Below are positions 15,572 to 24,463 of a stretch of DNA of 40,771 nucleotides, one piece after another. The stretch spans positions 1 to 40,771 of the forward strand of contig PFCS01000040.1 of NCBI GenBank assembly GCA_002772895.1, written 5' to 3'. Below the pieces are notes generated by a model. That model ran no database searches. It worked only from the letters and a program-made list of their open reading frames with translations, and was not told the origin of the DNA. The first letter of the stretch is position 1. Each line of letters begins with the position of its first letter. The position numbers and the translations under genes were made by a program. The DNA is from Parcubacteria group bacterium CG10_big_fil_rev_8_21_14_0_10_36_14 (GTDB taxonomy: Bacteria > Patescibacteriota > Patescibacteriia > GCA-002772895).

Positions 15572-16033
15572 ATGGAGATCAAAGCAAAGGCAAGATATTT
15601 AAGAATGTCACCAAGAAAAGTTAGATTGGTGATAGATATGATAAGAGGAAAAAAAGTTTCCGAAGCTTCGGATATTCTTAATTTTTCTAATAAATGGGCG
15701 AAAAGACCTATTATCAAGTTATTAAATTCGGCAATTGCGAACGCAGAACACAATTTTGATTTACAAAAAGATAATTTATATATTAAAGTAATAAAAGCAG
15801 ATGGCGGACCAATGTTAAAGCGTTGGATGCCACGTGCTTTTGGCAGAGCCGGTGCTATTCGTAAAAGAACTTGCCACATTGAAATTATATTAGATGAGCT
15901 AAAAAAAGATATAACCGAAGAAAGTACAGTTATTGCAAAGAAAGATAAGAAAGAAACAGAAGCCAAAAATCAAGAATCAAAGAAAAACGTTTCTGAAAAA
16001 AAAGATAAGAAAAAGAAAGTTCTTAATTCCTAA
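15572..16033 (+). CDS. rplV: Ribosomal protein L22 with Lys-rich C-terminal tail
   Basis: 153 residues: the L22 core (about 1-112) with YLRMSPRKVRLVIDMIRGK, KADGGPMLKRWMPRAFGRAG and RKRTCHIEIILDE, then a tail of about 40 residues rich in Lys, Glu and Thr that the usual 110-residue L22 lacks. L22 lines the peptide exit tunnel. The tail mirrors the N-terminal extension of L23. Start context AAAATATT-ATG. Confidence 0.97.
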   Translation: MEIKAKARYLRMSPRKVRLVIDMIRGKKVSEASDILNFSNKWAKRPIIKLLNSAIANAEHNFDLQKDNLYIKVIKADGGPMLKRWMPRAFGRAGAIRKRTCHIEIILDELKKDITEESTVIAKKDKKETEAKNQESKKNVSEKKDKKKKVLNS

Positions 16034-16044
16034 TTCACATTACT

Positions 16045-16734
16045 ATGGGTCACAAAGTCCATCCAAAAATATTTAGAATGTCAAGCATATATACCTGGGG
16101 ATCCAGGTGGTATTCTAAACCAAAAGATTATGCTGATCTAATTAAGCAGGATATTCTTATAAAAAAGTTTGTACTTGATAAAATAAAGGACGCAGGTCCT
16201 GATGGTATAGAAATTGAAAGAAAAGGGGATTCATTAAATATTATTATAAATGCGGCAAAACCGGGTGTAGCAATCGGTCGATCAGGTGCAGGTACGGAAG
16301 AATTGAAGAAAAAGATAAAAGATAATTTTTTCAGAGGTAAGAAAATGAATTTCAATATAAATATTTTTGAAGTAAAAAGACCTTCTTTGTCAGCCAACAT
16401 CGTTATGCAATCAATGATAAGTGAGATAGAAAGACGTGTTCCTTTTAGAAGAGTAATGAAGCAAGCCGCTGAAAGAGTAACAAAGGCAGGCGCAAAGGGA
16501 GTAAAGATGGCTCTTGCCGGACGATTGAATGGCGCAGAGATAGCTAGAACAGAAAAGTTATTAAAGGGAAACGTACCATTGCAGAATTTGCGAGCTGATA
16601 TTGATTATGCAAATGGAACAGCTAGAACCATTTATGGATGTATTGGAATTAAAGTATGGATTTATAGAGGTGAAATATTTGAGACAAAGGACGATAAAGA
16701 GAATATGGATAAAAAAGAAGAAGAAAATAAATAA
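16045..16734 (+). CDS. rpsC: Ribosomal protein S3
   Basis: 229-residue S3, which forms part of the mRNA entry site. It begins MGHKVHPKIFRM; the KH domain is seen in AAKPGVAIGRSGAGTEELKKKI (GRSG loop), and the C-terminal domain carries RRVMKQAAERVTKAGAKGVKMALAGRLNGAEIARTE and YGCIGIKVWIYRGE. A short acidic tail closes it. 11 bases after rplV, no SD. Confidence 0.98.
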   Translation: MGHKVHPKIFRMSSIYTWGSRWYSKPKDYADLIKQDILIKKFVLDKIKDAGPDGIEIERKGDSLNIIINAAKPGVAIGRSGAGTEELKKKIKDNFFRGKKMNFNINIFEVKRPSLSANIVMQSMISEIERRVPFRRVMKQAAERVTKAGAKGVKMALAGRLNGAEIARTEKLLKGNVPLQNLRADIDYANGTARTIYGCIGIKVWIYRGEIFETKDDKENMDKKEEENK

Positions 16735-16798
16735 ATAAAATTAACTAATTACTAATAATAATTTATTAGCAGTTAGTCACTAGTCATCAGTTAAATTT
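16735..16798. repeat. TTACTAAT/AGTTAGTC-type spacer before rplP
   Basis: Between rpsC and rplP: degenerate tandem motifs ACTAATTACTAAT and AGTTAGTCACTAGTCATCAG. Similar to the spacer before rpmB. Confidence 0.5.
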
Positions 16799-17209
16799 AT
16801 GTTAATGCCGAAAAAAGTAAAACACAGGAAGTGGCATAAAGGACGCGCCAGAAACAAAAGAAGGGCGACGTCTAAGTTAACTGTGGCTTTTGGAGAATTT
16901 GGTATAAAGGCAACCACTTCTTGTTGGGTAAATTCTCGTCAGATAGAATCAGCCAGAAGAGCGATAACTAATTTTACAAAGAGAGGCGGAAAAGTTTGGA
17001 TTAGAATATTTCCTGATAAACCGGTTACAAAAAAAGGCGCAGAAGTACCTATGGGTTCTGGAAAAGGCGCAGTTGATCATTATGTAACAGTTATAAAACC
17101 CGGAATGGTAATGTTTGAGCTTGGTGGCGTTACAGAAGAAGTCGCACGTGATGCTTTTAGACTGGCTGGACATAAGTTGCCTGTTCAAACAAAATTTGTT
17201 AAAAAATAG
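16799..17209 (+). CDS. rplP: Ribosomal protein L16
   Basis: 136-residue L16, positioned near the A site of the 50S subunit. Begins [16 protein letters not shown]; contains the family signatures [43 protein letters not shown] and [25 protein letters not shown]. The second Met (16805) is an alternative start that changes only two residues. Confidence 0.98.
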   Translation: MLMPKKVKHRKWHKGRARNKRRATSKLTVAFGEFGIKATTSCWVNSRQIESARRAITNFTKRGGKVWIRIFPDKPVTKKGAEVPMGSGKGAVDHYVTVIKPGMVMFELGGVTEEVARDAFRLAGHKLPVQTKFVKK

Positions 17210-17213
17210 AAAT

Positions 17214-17399
17214 ATGAAATATAAAGAATTGAAAAATAAACCAAAAGCAGAACTTGATAAATTAGTGAAAGAGAGCAGAGAAAAATTGCGTGAGTTAAGA
17301 TTTAAAATTGCAAACCGTAGTCTAAAAAATATTACAGAAGTTGATAAAACAAAAAAAATAATAGCAAAAGCACTGACAGCTTTAAAGCAAACGAAATAA
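17214..17399 (+). CDS. rpmC: Ribosomal protein L29
   Basis: 61-residue L29, a small helical-hairpin protein at the tunnel exit. MKYKELKNKPKAELDKLVKE, then LRELRFKIANRSLKN and a helix KIIAKALTALKQTK. The start at 17214 gives the normal size; the open frame continues upstream into rplP but would add unrelated sequence. It is 4 bases after rplP. Confidence 0.95.
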   Translation: MKYKELKNKPKAELDKLVKESREKLRELRFKIANRSLKNITEVDKTKKIIAKALTALKQTK

Positions 17400-17402
17400 T
17401 AT

Positions 17403-17636
17403 ATGGAAAAAAATATTAAAAAATTAAAAGGAGTGGTAGTAAGCGATAAGATGGAAAAAACCATAGTTGTTAAGATTGGTAGAAGAGTAAGCCATCCAAA
17501 ATACCACAAAGCTTATAATGTCAGTAAAAAATATAAAGTTCACGATGAAAAAAATCAGTACAAGGTAGGTGATAAAGTAGCATTTGTCGGATGCAGACCG
17601 TATAGTAAAGATAAAAAATGGCGTGTAATTTATTAG
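17403..17636 (+). CDS. rpsQ: Ribosomal protein S17
   Basis: 77-residue S17, an OB-fold 16S rRNA-binding protein. LKGVVVSDKMEKTIVVKIGRRVSHPKYHK and VGDKVAFVGCRPYSKDKKWRV are typical. Normal length. 3 bases after rpmC; ATG preceded by AAATAATAT. Confidence 0.97.
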   Translation: MEKNIKKLKGVVVSDKMEKTIVVKIGRRVSHPKYHKAYNVSKKYKVHDEKNQYKVGDKVAFVGCRPYSKDKKWRVIY

Positions 17637-17652
17637 GTAAAAGTTAAAATAT

Positions 17653-18024
17653 ATGATTCAAGTTCAATCAATGTTAAAAGTAGCCGATAACAGCGGAGCA
17701 AAAAAGCTCCAGTGTATTAAGGTACTTGGCGGATATAAAAAAAGATATGCTCGTATTGGTGACATTATAACTTGTGCTGTAAAAGAAGCAGTTCCGCATA
17801 CTCCGATAAAAAAGGGAGATGTCGTGAAGACTGTTATTGTAAGAACAAGGAAAGAAACCAGAAGAAAAGACGGAACCTATATTAGATTTGATGAAAATGC
17901 AGCTGTTGTTATTGATCCAAAATCAAAAGATCCAAAAGGTACTAGAATTTTTGGTCCGATTGCAAGAGAGCTTCGCGCAGCAGGATTTAATAAAATAATT
18001 TCGTTAGCGCCAGAGGTGCTATAG
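17653..18024 (+). CDS. rplN: Ribosomal protein L14
   Basis: 123-residue L14, in the intersubunit bridge region of the 50S. Begins [27 protein letters not shown], carries [36 protein letters not shown] and [13 protein letters not shown]. Normal length, no SD. Confidence 0.98.
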   Translation: MIQVQSMLKVADNSGAKKLQCIKVLGGYKKRYARIGDIITCAVKEAVPHTPIKKGDVVKTVIVRTRKETRRKDGTYIRFDENAAVVIDPKSKDPKGTRIFGPIARELRAAGFNKIISLAPEVL

Positions 18025-18038
18025 ATAAATTTATTAAT

Positions 18039-18347
18039 ATGAAAATACAAAAAGGCGATAAAGTAAAAATAATAAAAGGAAAGGACAGCGGAAAAAGCGG
18101 TTCTATTGTTAAAGTATTAAAAGCTTCAAATAAAGTTATAGTTGAAGGGATTAATATGTTGACGAAGCACCAAAAACCGAAAAAAGAAGGTGAAAAAGGG
18201 GTAAAAATACAATTTGCTTCTCCAATCAATGTTTCCAATGTTATTATTACTTGTCCTAAATGCGGAAAAGAAACAAGAGTTGGATTTGCAGTAGGTGAAA
18301 ATAAGAAAAAGATGAGACAGTGCAAAAAGTGTAAAGCAACATTCTAA
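18039..18347 (+). CDS. rplX: Ribosomal protein L24 with zinc ribbon
   Basis: 102-residue L24, an assembly initiator of the 50S. The KOW motif is at 5-35 (GDKVKIIKGKDSGKSGSIVK), and the C-terminal part has two CxxC pairs (C72/C75 and C95/C98) that likely bind zinc. Other bacterial L24 proteins show both zinc and non-zinc forms. Normal length. Confidence 0.97.
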   Translation: MKIQKGDKVKIIKGKDSGKSGSIVKVLKASNKVIVEGINMLTKHQKPKKEGEKGVKIQFASPINVSNVIITCPKCGKETRVGFAVGENKKKMRQCKKCKATF

Positions 18348-18436
18348 ACAGCAATTAGCGTATGGCGTTTAGGCTACAGTTAAATAATTATATCCTAATC
18401 GCTAACCGCTAATTGTTAAACGATAAATTAAGTAAT
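18348..18436. repeat. Spacer between rplX and rplE with shared motifs
   Basis: Contains AGTTAAATAATTATATC (from 18378) and CTAACCGCTAATTG (18402-18415). The first recurs with small changes before rplR (20273 on), and the second recurs exactly before ruvX (24476-24489). Confidence 0.65.
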
Positions 18437-18976
18437 ATGCAATTAAAAGAAAAATACAATTCAAAGATAATTCCAGAATTAATGAAGAAACACGGTTATA
18501 AAAATCCGATGCAAGTGCCTCATTTAGAAAAGGTTATTTTGAATGTTGGCATAAACGCAAAATTAAAAGATACAAATATTCAGGAAGCCGTTTTAACAAC
18601 TTTATCTAAGATTAGCGGACAAAAGCCGGTTTTACGAAAAGCAAAAAAATCTATTTCTTCATTTAAAATAAGAGAAGGTAATATAGTTGGAATGAGCGTT
18701 ACGCTTAGAAAAGAAAAAATGTATGATTTTGTTGATAAGTTTGTAAATGTAACATTGCCTCGCGTTAGAGATTTTCGTGGTATTCCCAGAAAATCGTTTG
18801 ATGGCAATGGCAATTATAGCATTGGATTAAAAGATCAGGTTGCATTTCCAGAGCTAAGCCCTTCTGATACCGACAGACTACATGGATTGGAGATAGTTTT
18901 TGTAACAAGTGCAAAGACAGATGATGAAGCGAGAGATTTACTAGAGTATTTAGGATTTCCATTTAAAAAATCGTAA
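18437..18976 (+). CDS. rplE: Ribosomal protein L5
   Basis: 179-residue L5, which binds 5S rRNA. Conserved: [64 protein letters not shown] and ...[20 protein letters not shown]. The ATG at 18437 gives the standard length; an in-frame TTG 24 bases earlier lies in the spacer repeat and is rejected. Confidence 0.98.
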   Translation: MQLKEKYNSKIIPELMKKHGYKNPMQVPHLEKVILNVGINAKLKDTNIQEAVLTTLSKISGQKPVLRKAKKSISSFKIREGNIVGMSVTLRKEKMYDFVDKFVNVTLPRVRDFRGIPRKSFDGNGNYSIGLKDQVAFPELSPSDTDRLHGLEIVFVTSAKTDDEARDLLEYLGFPFKKS

Positions 18977-18992
18977 AATAAGATTTAAGATT

Positions 18993-19178
18993 ATGGCCAC
19001 AGAAGCACAAATAGTAAAATCAAATAAAAAACCAAAATTCAGCACCAGGGTAGTGCGCCGATGTTGGCGTTGCGGAAGAAAAAGAGCATATATGAGAGAT
19101 TTCAAATTATGCAGAATTTGCTTTAGGGAGTTGGCTAATAAGGGAGAGATTCCAGGAATTAAAAAATCCAGTTGGTAA
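18993..19178 (+). CDS. rpsN: Ribosomal protein S14, zinc-binding type
   Basis: 61-residue type Z S14 of the 30S head, with C24-x2-C27 and C40-x2-C43 for zinc, and the C-terminal IRCRI-like block as [23 protein letters not shown], close to the universal ending. Small size and intact Cys set separate it from the longer zinc-free form. Confidence 0.98.
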   Translation: MATEAQIVKSNKKPKFSTRVVRRCWRCGRKRAYMRDFKLCRICFRELANKGEIPGIKKSSW

Positions 19179-19262
19179 ATAATAAATAAGGATACAAGGT
19201 TATAGCGAATAGGGTAAAATAAACCAGACTCTAAGCTCTATTTCCTAAGTCCTAATATAATT
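19179..19262. other. Spacer between rpsN and rpsH
   Basis: 84 bases of A/T-rich sequence with short repeated CTAAG/CTAAGTCCTAA motifs. No promoter or hairpin is convincing. Confidence 0.35.
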
Positions 19263-19676
19263 ATGTTAAGCGATCCAATATCAGACATGTTGACTAGAAT
19301 AAGAAATGCTTACTTGGCAAAAAAGCATGAAGTTTTGATACCTACGTCTAAGACAAAATTTGCTATTGCCAATATTTTAAAAAATACCGGTTATGTTGCT
19401 AATGTAAAAGAAGTAGTAAAAAAAATAGAAGGAAAAAAAGAAATGAGCAAGAAAGAGCTTGTTGTCACTTTGATTTATAGAAATGATATGCCAGCGCTTA
19501 AAATGATAAAAAGAGTAAGTAGGCCGGGCAGAAGAATTTATAAAGGTGCGAAAGACATGCCGAATGTATTAAATGGTTTTGGAGTTGCTATTGTTTCAAC
19601 TTCCAAAGGAATTATGACGAATAAAGATGCTAAAAAACAGAATATCGGAGGCGAGATAATTTGCGAGATATATTAA
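19263..19676 (+). CDS. rpsH: Ribosomal protein S8
   Basis: 137-residue S8, a central 16S rRNA-binding protein and, in E. coli, the repressor of the spc operon. MLSDPISDMLTRIRNAYLAKKHEVLIPTSKTK and the C-terminal ISTSKGIMTNKDAKKQNIGGEIICEI are typical. A small insertion around EGKKEMSKKE accounts for the few extra residues. Confidence 0.98.
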   Translation: MLSDPISDMLTRIRNAYLAKKHEVLIPTSKTKFAIANILKNTGYVANVKEVVKKIEGKKEMSKKELVVTLIYRNDMPALKMIKRVSRPGRRIYKGAKDMPNVLNGFGVAIVSTSKGIMTNKDAKKQNIGGEIICEIY

Positions 19677-19688
19677 ATTTATAAAAAT

Positions 19689-20246
19689 ATGAGTCGTATA
19701 GGAAAAAAACCAATTATTATTCCAGGTGGCGTTGAGGTCAATATTGAGGGCCGGGAAGTAAAAGTTAAAGGACCGAAAGGAGCCCTATCCTTAGTGTTGC
19801 ACGATCATGCAAAAGCAGAAATAAAAGAAGAGGGAAATGAAAAATTTATACAAGTATCAGTTATAAATCCCTTAAATAAAGCAGATAGAGCAATTTGGGG
19901 ACTTTCGGCAAAACTTATATATAATATGGTTTGTGGTATTACGGAAGGATTTAAAAAAGAATTAGAAGTAAATGGAGTTGGATATAAGGTAGCATTGCAA
20001 GGAAATACAATAAAATTAGAAGTTGGGTATTCACATCCTGTAGAGTTTGCTTTACCGGAAGGTATTAGCGCAGAAGTTCAGAAAAATGTTATTACTATTT
20101 TGGGAATAGATAAGCAACTGGTTGGAGAAATGGCGGCACAAATAAGAAAAATTAGAAAGCCAGAGCCGTATAAAGGCAAGGGAATCAAATATTCAGACGA
20201 AGTCATAAGAAGAAAAGCAGGAAAAGCCGCAAAATCTGCTGGCTAA
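19689..20246 (+). CDS. rplF: Ribosomal protein L6
   Basis: 185-residue L6, near the factor-binding site of the 50S. MSRIGKKPIIIPGGVEVNIEGREVKVKGPKG, GYSHPVEFALPEGI and the signature PEPYKGKGIKYSDEVIRRKAGKAAKS are present. Normal length. Start context TATAAAAAT-ATG. Confidence 0.98.
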   Translation: MSRIGKKPIIIPGGVEVNIEGREVKVKGPKGALSLVLHDHAKAEIKEEGNEKFIQVSVINPLNKADRAIWGLSAKLIYNMVCGITEGFKKELEVNGVGYKVALQGNTIKLEVGYSHPVEFALPEGISAEVQKNVITILGIDKQLVGEMAAQIRKIRKPEPYKGKGIKYSDEVIRRKAGKAAKSAG

Positions 20247-20315
20247 AAAAAGCTATTAGCATATAGGTTATTAGTTAAATAATGATTATATCTTAAACTG
20301 TTAATCGCTAACTTT
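20247..20315. repeat. Spacer between rplF and rplR
   Basis: Contains AGTTAAATAATGATTATATC (20273-20292) followed by TTAATCGCTAAC, matching the order of elements in the rplX-rplE spacer. The similarity is high enough to suggest shared origin. Confidence 0.65.
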
Positions 20316-20666
20316 ATGAACAAAGAAAAGCAAAAACAAGCACAAAGATTGAGACGTAAAATCCGCGTTAAAGCAAAAGGCACTGCAGAGTGTCCAAGAT
20401 TAAGCGTGAAAAGAAGCTTGACTGGTATTTATTCACAATTGATAGATGATGTTGCACTAAAGACATTAGTGAGCGCTTCTTCAAAAGAAATAAAAGAAAA
20501 AGGTTTAGATAAATCAAAGACTGCTTCATTGGTAGGAAAATTGCTTGCCCAAAAGGCTGGAGAAAAAGGAATAAAAAAAGTTGTTTTTGATAAAGGTGCT
20601 TATAAATATCATGGAAGAATAAAAGCCCTTGCAGACGGTGCCAGAGAGGGAGGGCTACAATTTTAA
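20316..20666 (+). CDS. rplR: Ribosomal protein L18
   Basis: 116-residue L18, which binds 5S rRNA with L5. [58 protein letters not shown] and [28 protein letters not shown] are the family core and C-terminal signature. Normal length. Confidence 0.98.
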   Translation: MNKEKQKQAQRLRRKIRVKAKGTAECPRLSVKRSLTGIYSQLIDDVALKTLVSASSKEIKEKGLDKSKTASLVGKLLAQKAGEKGIKKVVFDKGAYKYHGRIKALADGAREGGLQF

Positions 20667-20699
20667 CAGTTAATTATACCTTAATCGCAAAACATTATT

Positions 20700-21167
20700 A
20701 TGATGAAGAAAAATTTTAAAAAAAGACCTCCAAGAGAAGAAAAAGAGTTTGACCAGAAACTTGTTGATCTTGCGCGCGTAACTCGCGTTACAAAAGGTGG
20801 AAAACAAATGAGTTTTCGCGCTACGATTGTTATTGGAGATAGAAAAGGACGCGTAGGATTTGGAATTGGTAAATCAAGTGACGTTTCTACTGCGATTTCT
20901 AAGGCTGCAAAAGAAGCAAAGAAAACTCTTCTTTCAGTGCCTCTTAAAAACGAAACAATTCCACACGAGGTTTTATCAAAATTTGGCGCGGGAAAGGTAT
21001 TGATTAAGCCGGCAACTAAAGGAAGAGGTATAAAAGTAGGCGGAGCAATGCGTGTTGTTTTTGAGCTTGCCGGAGTGCCGAATGTTACTGGAAAGATATT
21101 GGGTTCAAAAAATAAGATAAATATTTTATACGCAACATTTGAGGCGTTAAAACAGTTGAGAAAATAG
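20700..21167 (+). CDS. rpsE: Ribosomal protein S5
   Basis: 155-residue S5, involved in decoding accuracy. The N-terminal dsRBD-like domain reads LVDLARVTRVTKGGKQMSFRATIVIGDRKGRVGFGIGKSSDVSTAI; the C-terminal domain has AMRVVFELAGVPNVTGKILGSKNKINILYATFEAL. Two ATG codons in tandem (20700 and 20703) are equally possible starts. rplO follows after 4 bases: rpmD (L30), usual at this spot, is absent. Confidence 0.98.
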   Translation: MMKKNFKKRPPREEKEFDQKLVDLARVTRVTKGGKQMSFRATIVIGDRKGRVGFGIGKSSDVSTAISKAAKEAKKTLLSVPLKNETIPHEVLSKFGAGKVLIKPATKGRGIKVGGAMRVVFELAGVPNVTGKILGSKNKINILYATFEALKQLRK

Positions 21168-21171
21168 TCAT

Positions 21172-21606
21172 ATGTCTATCAAATTACACAATTTAAGTCC
21201 AAATACTCTTAGAAAAAAGAAAAAACGAATAGGTCGCGGAAATGCATCCGGACACGGTTCGTATTCTACAAGAGGAATTAAAGGACAGAAATCACGTTCC
21301 GGTGTTAGCGGATTAAAGTTAAAAGGAATGAAGCACATTGTTTTGGCTACCCCAAAACTTCGTGGATTTAAGAGTGTCCACTTCAAACCTCATACAATTA
21401 CTTTATCTCAGCTGGATAAATTTTTTAATGATGGAGAAATGGTAACTCCAAAAGTTTTATTATCTAAAAAAATGATTGACTCAAAAACTGAAAAAGTAAA
21501 AATAGTTTCCTCGGGTGAGTTAACTAAAAAATTAACAATCAAAGATTGTAAGATTTCTGCCGGCGCTGTTAAAAAAATAGAAAAAGCTGGTGGGAAAATA
21601 GAGTAA
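21172..21606 (+). CDS. rplO: Ribosomal protein L15
   Basis: 144-residue L15, a late-assembly 50S protein. Conserved N-terminal LHNLSPNTLRKKKKRIGRGNASGHGSYSTRGIKGQKSRSG and a C-terminal DCKISAGAVKKIEKAGGKIE. Normal length. It is directly downstream of rpsE with no L30 gene between them. Confidence 0.97.
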   Translation: MSIKLHNLSPNTLRKKKKRIGRGNASGHGSYSTRGIKGQKSRSGVSGLKLKGMKHIVLATPKLRGFKSVHFKPHTITLSQLDKFFNDGEMVTPKVLLSKKMIDSKTEKVKIVSSGELTKKLTIKDCKISAGAVKKIEKAGGKIE

Positions 21607-21651
21607 ACAGTATCTCGTGTATTTTTTTATTGAATATTAGATATCAAATTT

Positions 21652-22923
21652 ATGCTCGAAAAGTTTACAAAAATCTGGAAAGATAAAGAAGTTCGAAATA
21701 AGATTTTATTTGTTTTGGGCATGCTTGCTGTTTTTAGAATAGCGGCACATATCCCAATGCCGGGAGTTGATGTAGAAAATTTGAAAAGATTTTTTTCTTC
21801 CAATCAAATTTTGGGATTAGTAAACATTTTTTCCGGCGGAGCTATGGCAAGTTTTTCCATAGTTGCTTTGGGAGTTGCCCCATACATTACAGCATCAATT
21901 ATTTTTCAGCTTCTTTCAATGATTATTCCACGTCTAGAAGCTCTTTCAAAAGAAGATGGTGGAAGAGAAAAAATAAATCAATACACCAGATATTTAACTA
22001 TTCCTTTGGCATTTTTACAATCATACGCAATGATTAATTTAATATCTCGTTCTTCAAGACAGATTTTTTCCGATTTGTCGCCGTTTAATATTTTTTCAAT
22101 GATGATAACGATGACGGCAGGCACTATATTTTTGATGTGGATTGGTGAGCTTATTTCTGAAAAAAAAGTTGGTAATGGAATTTCTCTTTTAATTTTTGCC
22201 GGAATCGTTGACCAATTGCCTGGCGCGCTTCAACAAATTATCGTTACTTACGACAGGGCTCAGATGATAAATCTTTTAGCCTTTATCGCTATTGCCGTTG
22301 TTACGGTAATTGGAGTAGTTATGATGAATGAGGCGCAAAGGAACATCCCTATTTCTTATGCAAAAAGGGTGCGAGGAAACAAGATGTACGGCGGAGTAGA
22401 CAGTCATCTTCCTTTACGTGTAAATATTGCCGGCGTTATTCCTATTATCTTTGCAATTTCTATTATTCTATTTCCACCAATGATAGCGCAGTTTTTTGTA
22501 GGAGCCAAAACCGCATGGGTGGCCGGATTTGCAGAAAAAGTTATAGAACTTTTTGGAAATCAACTTCTTTATGGCATACTTTATTTTGTCCTAGTTGTTG
22601 CTTTTACTTATTTCTATACATCTGTAATTTTTCATCCTCATCAAATTGCCGAAAATTTGCAGAAATCAGGCGGATTCGTTCCTGGTATACGGCCTGGAGA
22701 AAATACTGCTGCTTATTTAAAATATGTTATTAATCGTATTATTTTTGCTGGCGCGCTTTTCTTGGGCGCATTGGCCATCCTGCCTTTGATAATGCAACAA
22801 GTTACTGGATTACAAAGCTTGGTTATTGGCGGTACCAGTTTACTTATCGTTGTTTCGGTGGTAATTGAAACGGTAAAACAAATAGAATCACAATTATTGA
22901 TGAGAGAATACGATAAATATTAG
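21652..22923 (+). CDS. secY: Preprotein translocase subunit SecY
   Basis: 423-residue SecY, the channel of the Sec translocon. Ten membrane helices can be placed. RIAAHIPMPGVDVENL after TM1, the plug region FSGGAMASFSIVALGVAPYITASIIFQL, RGNKMYGGVDSHLPLRVNIAGVIPIIFA, and the C-terminal ENLQKSGGFVPGIRPGENTAAYLKYVINRI are all standard. Normal length; last gene of the spc segment before adk. Confidence 0.98.
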   Translation: MLEKFTKIWKDKEVRNKILFVLGMLAVFRIAAHIPMPGVDVENLKRFFSSNQILGLVNIFSGGAMASFSIVALGVAPYITASIIFQLLSMIIPRLEALSKEDGGREKINQYTRYLTIPLAFLQSYAMINLISRSSRQIFSDLSPFNIFSMMITMTAGTIFLMWIGELISEKKVGNGISLLIFAGIVDQLPGALQQIIVTYDRAQMINLLAFIAIAVVTVIGVVMMNEAQRNIPISYAKRVRGNKMYGGVDSHLPLRVNIAGVIPIIFAISIILFPPMIAQFFVGAKTAWVAGFAEKVIELFGNQLLYGILYFVLVVAFTYFYTSVIFHPHQIAENLQKSGGFVPGIRPGENTAAYLKYVINRIIFAGALFLGALAILPLIMQQVTGLQSLVIGGTSLLIVVSVVIETVKQIESQLLMREYDKY

Positions 22924-22966
22924 AAATTGCTTAGTGTAAACTATTGAGGAAGTTAGCTAAAAAATT

Positions 22967-23596
22967 ATGAATATTATTTTCTTGGGTCCGCAAACATCGG
23001 GAAAGGGGACTCAAACGGAACGCTTGTCGGAAAAGCTAAATATCCCTATTCTTAGAAGCGGAGACATTCTACGAAATAAAAAAACAATAGATGATGCAGA
23101 AGGGCGAGAGATCGCTTCTTTTATTGATGTGGGAAAATTAATTCCGGATGAAATGATGAATGATATTATAAAAGAAGAATTACAAAAAGAAGTTTATAAA
23201 AATGGAGTTATTTTTGACGGATATCCAAGAAATATACTTCAAGAAAAACATTTGGAAGAAATAATTAATATTGATAAAGCTATTTTTTTGGACGTTCCGG
23301 ATGCTATTGTTCTAAAAAGAATGACAGCTCGAAGAATATGTTCTAAATGCAGGGCAGTATATAATTTGAGTAGCAACCCGCCAAAAGAAGAAGGCAAGTG
23401 CGATAAATGCCAAGGCGACCTTATTCAACGTCCTGACGATACAGAGTCGGCAATTGCAGTGCGCTTAAATATTTATCATAACTTAACAGAGCCTTTGGTT
23501 AATTATTATAAAGAACAAGACAAGTTAATTCGTATTGATGGAACAAAAAGCATAGAAGAAGTTCGGCAAGAAATTATTAATGCATTAGAGAATTAA
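22967..23596 (+). CDS. adk: Adenylate kinase with zinc-type LID
   Basis: 209-residue adenylate kinase (ATP + AMP to 2 ADP). The P-loop is GPQTSGKGTQ (7-16) where most bacteria have GPPGAGKGTQ, so two positions differ but the Gly-Lys-Gly-Thr end is kept. RSGDILR, DGYPRN and the LID with C125/C128 and C145/C148 (zinc form, as in Gram-positive bacteria) are present. Placed after secY as in many bacteria. A short hairpin terminator follows. Confidence 0.96.
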   Translation: MNIIFLGPQTSGKGTQTERLSEKLNIPILRSGDILRNKKTIDDAEGREIASFIDVGKLIPDEMMNDIIKEELQKEVYKNGVIFDGYPRNILQEKHLEEIINIDKAIFLDVPDAIVLKRMTARRICSKCRAVYNLSSNPPKEEGKCDKCQGDLIQRPDDTESAIAVRLNIYHNLTEPLVNYYKEQDKLIRIDGTKSIEEVRQEIINALEN

Positions 23597-23634
23597 TGGT
23601 TTTCTTAGTATATAGTTTGGATAAATGAAATATG

Positions 23635-23651
23635 GCCCGAGAGGGCTTTTT
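23635..23651 (+). terminator. Short terminator after adk
   Basis: GCCC (23635-23638), GAGA tetraloop, GGGC (23643-23646), T5. The stem is only 4-5 bp, so it may be leaky. Confidence 0.6.
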
Positions 23652-23655
23652 ATAA

Positions 23656-23684
23656 TTGTAAAATATGGCGTTTTTTGTTAAGAT
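23656..23684 (+). promoter_or_regulatory. Promoter of map, predicts a leaderless mRNA
   Basis: TTGTAA (23656-23661), 17 bp, TAAGAT (23679-23684). The map ATG at 23693 is 8 bases after the -10 box. Confidence 0.5.
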
Positions 23685-23692
23685 ATATTCAT

Positions 23693-24463
23693 ATGATTAG
23701 ATTAAAAACTAAACAAGATATAGATAATTTGATGCAAGGTGGCGCAATATTGAGCCGGATTTTGGGTGAAATAAAAGCAATGGTAAGGGCTGGGATATCA
23801 AGTTTAGGGTTAGAAAAAACAACAAATAGCCTAATGAAAGAAGCGGGTGGTGTGCCGGCATTTTTGGGCTATGCTCCGCAGGGAAATAAAAAATATCCTG
23901 CCGCGCTTTGTATGTCTGTTAATGAGGGGATAGTTCATACGCCGGCAAATATTGATTATATTATAAAAGACGGAGATATGGTAAATCTTGATTTAGGTTT
24001 TAAGTATAAAGGGATGATAACCGACATGGCAACAACTGTTATTGCCGGAAGCACTGATCAAAGAAATAAAAAACTCTTGGCGACAACAAAAAAATGTTTG
24101 GAAGAGGCAATAAAAGAATGTCAGCCAGGCGCTCCTATTTCTGCAATTGGAAAGCGGATAGAAAATATTGCAAAAGGCGAAGGATTTTTTGTTATAAAAG
24201 AACTTGTTGGACACGGAGTGGGTTATAGTGTTCATGAATCGCCAGTTGTACCAAATTATTATGATAAAAATATGGATGGTGTAATTATGGAAGAAGGGCT
24301 TGTAATCGCGATTGAGCCGATGCTTTCTATGGGCAGTGAGGACATAGATATTGCGGAAGACGGTTGGACATATGTAACAGCAGATAGAAGTCGAGCGGCG
24401 CATTTTGAAGCAACAGTGGCAATAACAGAAAACGGTCCAAAAATAATAACACCAATAGTATAA
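23693..24463 (+). CDS. map: Methionine aminopeptidase type I
   Basis: 256-residue MetAP, which removes the initiator Met from new proteins. The five metal ligands can be placed: two Asp in MVNLDLGFKYKGMITDMATT, His in VGHGVGYSVHE, Glu in IAIEPM and Glu in ATVAITENG. There is no N-terminal zinc-finger extension. The ATG at 23693 is chosen because it is 8 bases from a -10 box; an in-frame TTG at 23675 would sit inside the promoter. In most bacteria infA and the alpha operon follow; here ruvX follows. Confidence 0.97.
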   Translation: MIRLKTKQDIDNLMQGGAILSRILGEIKAMVRAGISSLGLEKTTNSLMKEAGGVPAFLGYAPQGNKKYPAALCMSVNEGIVHTPANIDYIIKDGDMVNLDLGFKYKGMITDMATTVIAGSTDQRNKKLLATTKKCLEEAIKECQPGAPISAIGKRIENIAKGEGFFVIKELVGHGVGYSVHESPVVPNYYDKNMDGVIMEEGLVIAIEPMLSMGSEDIDIAEDGWTYVTADRSRAAHFEATVAITENGPKIITPIV

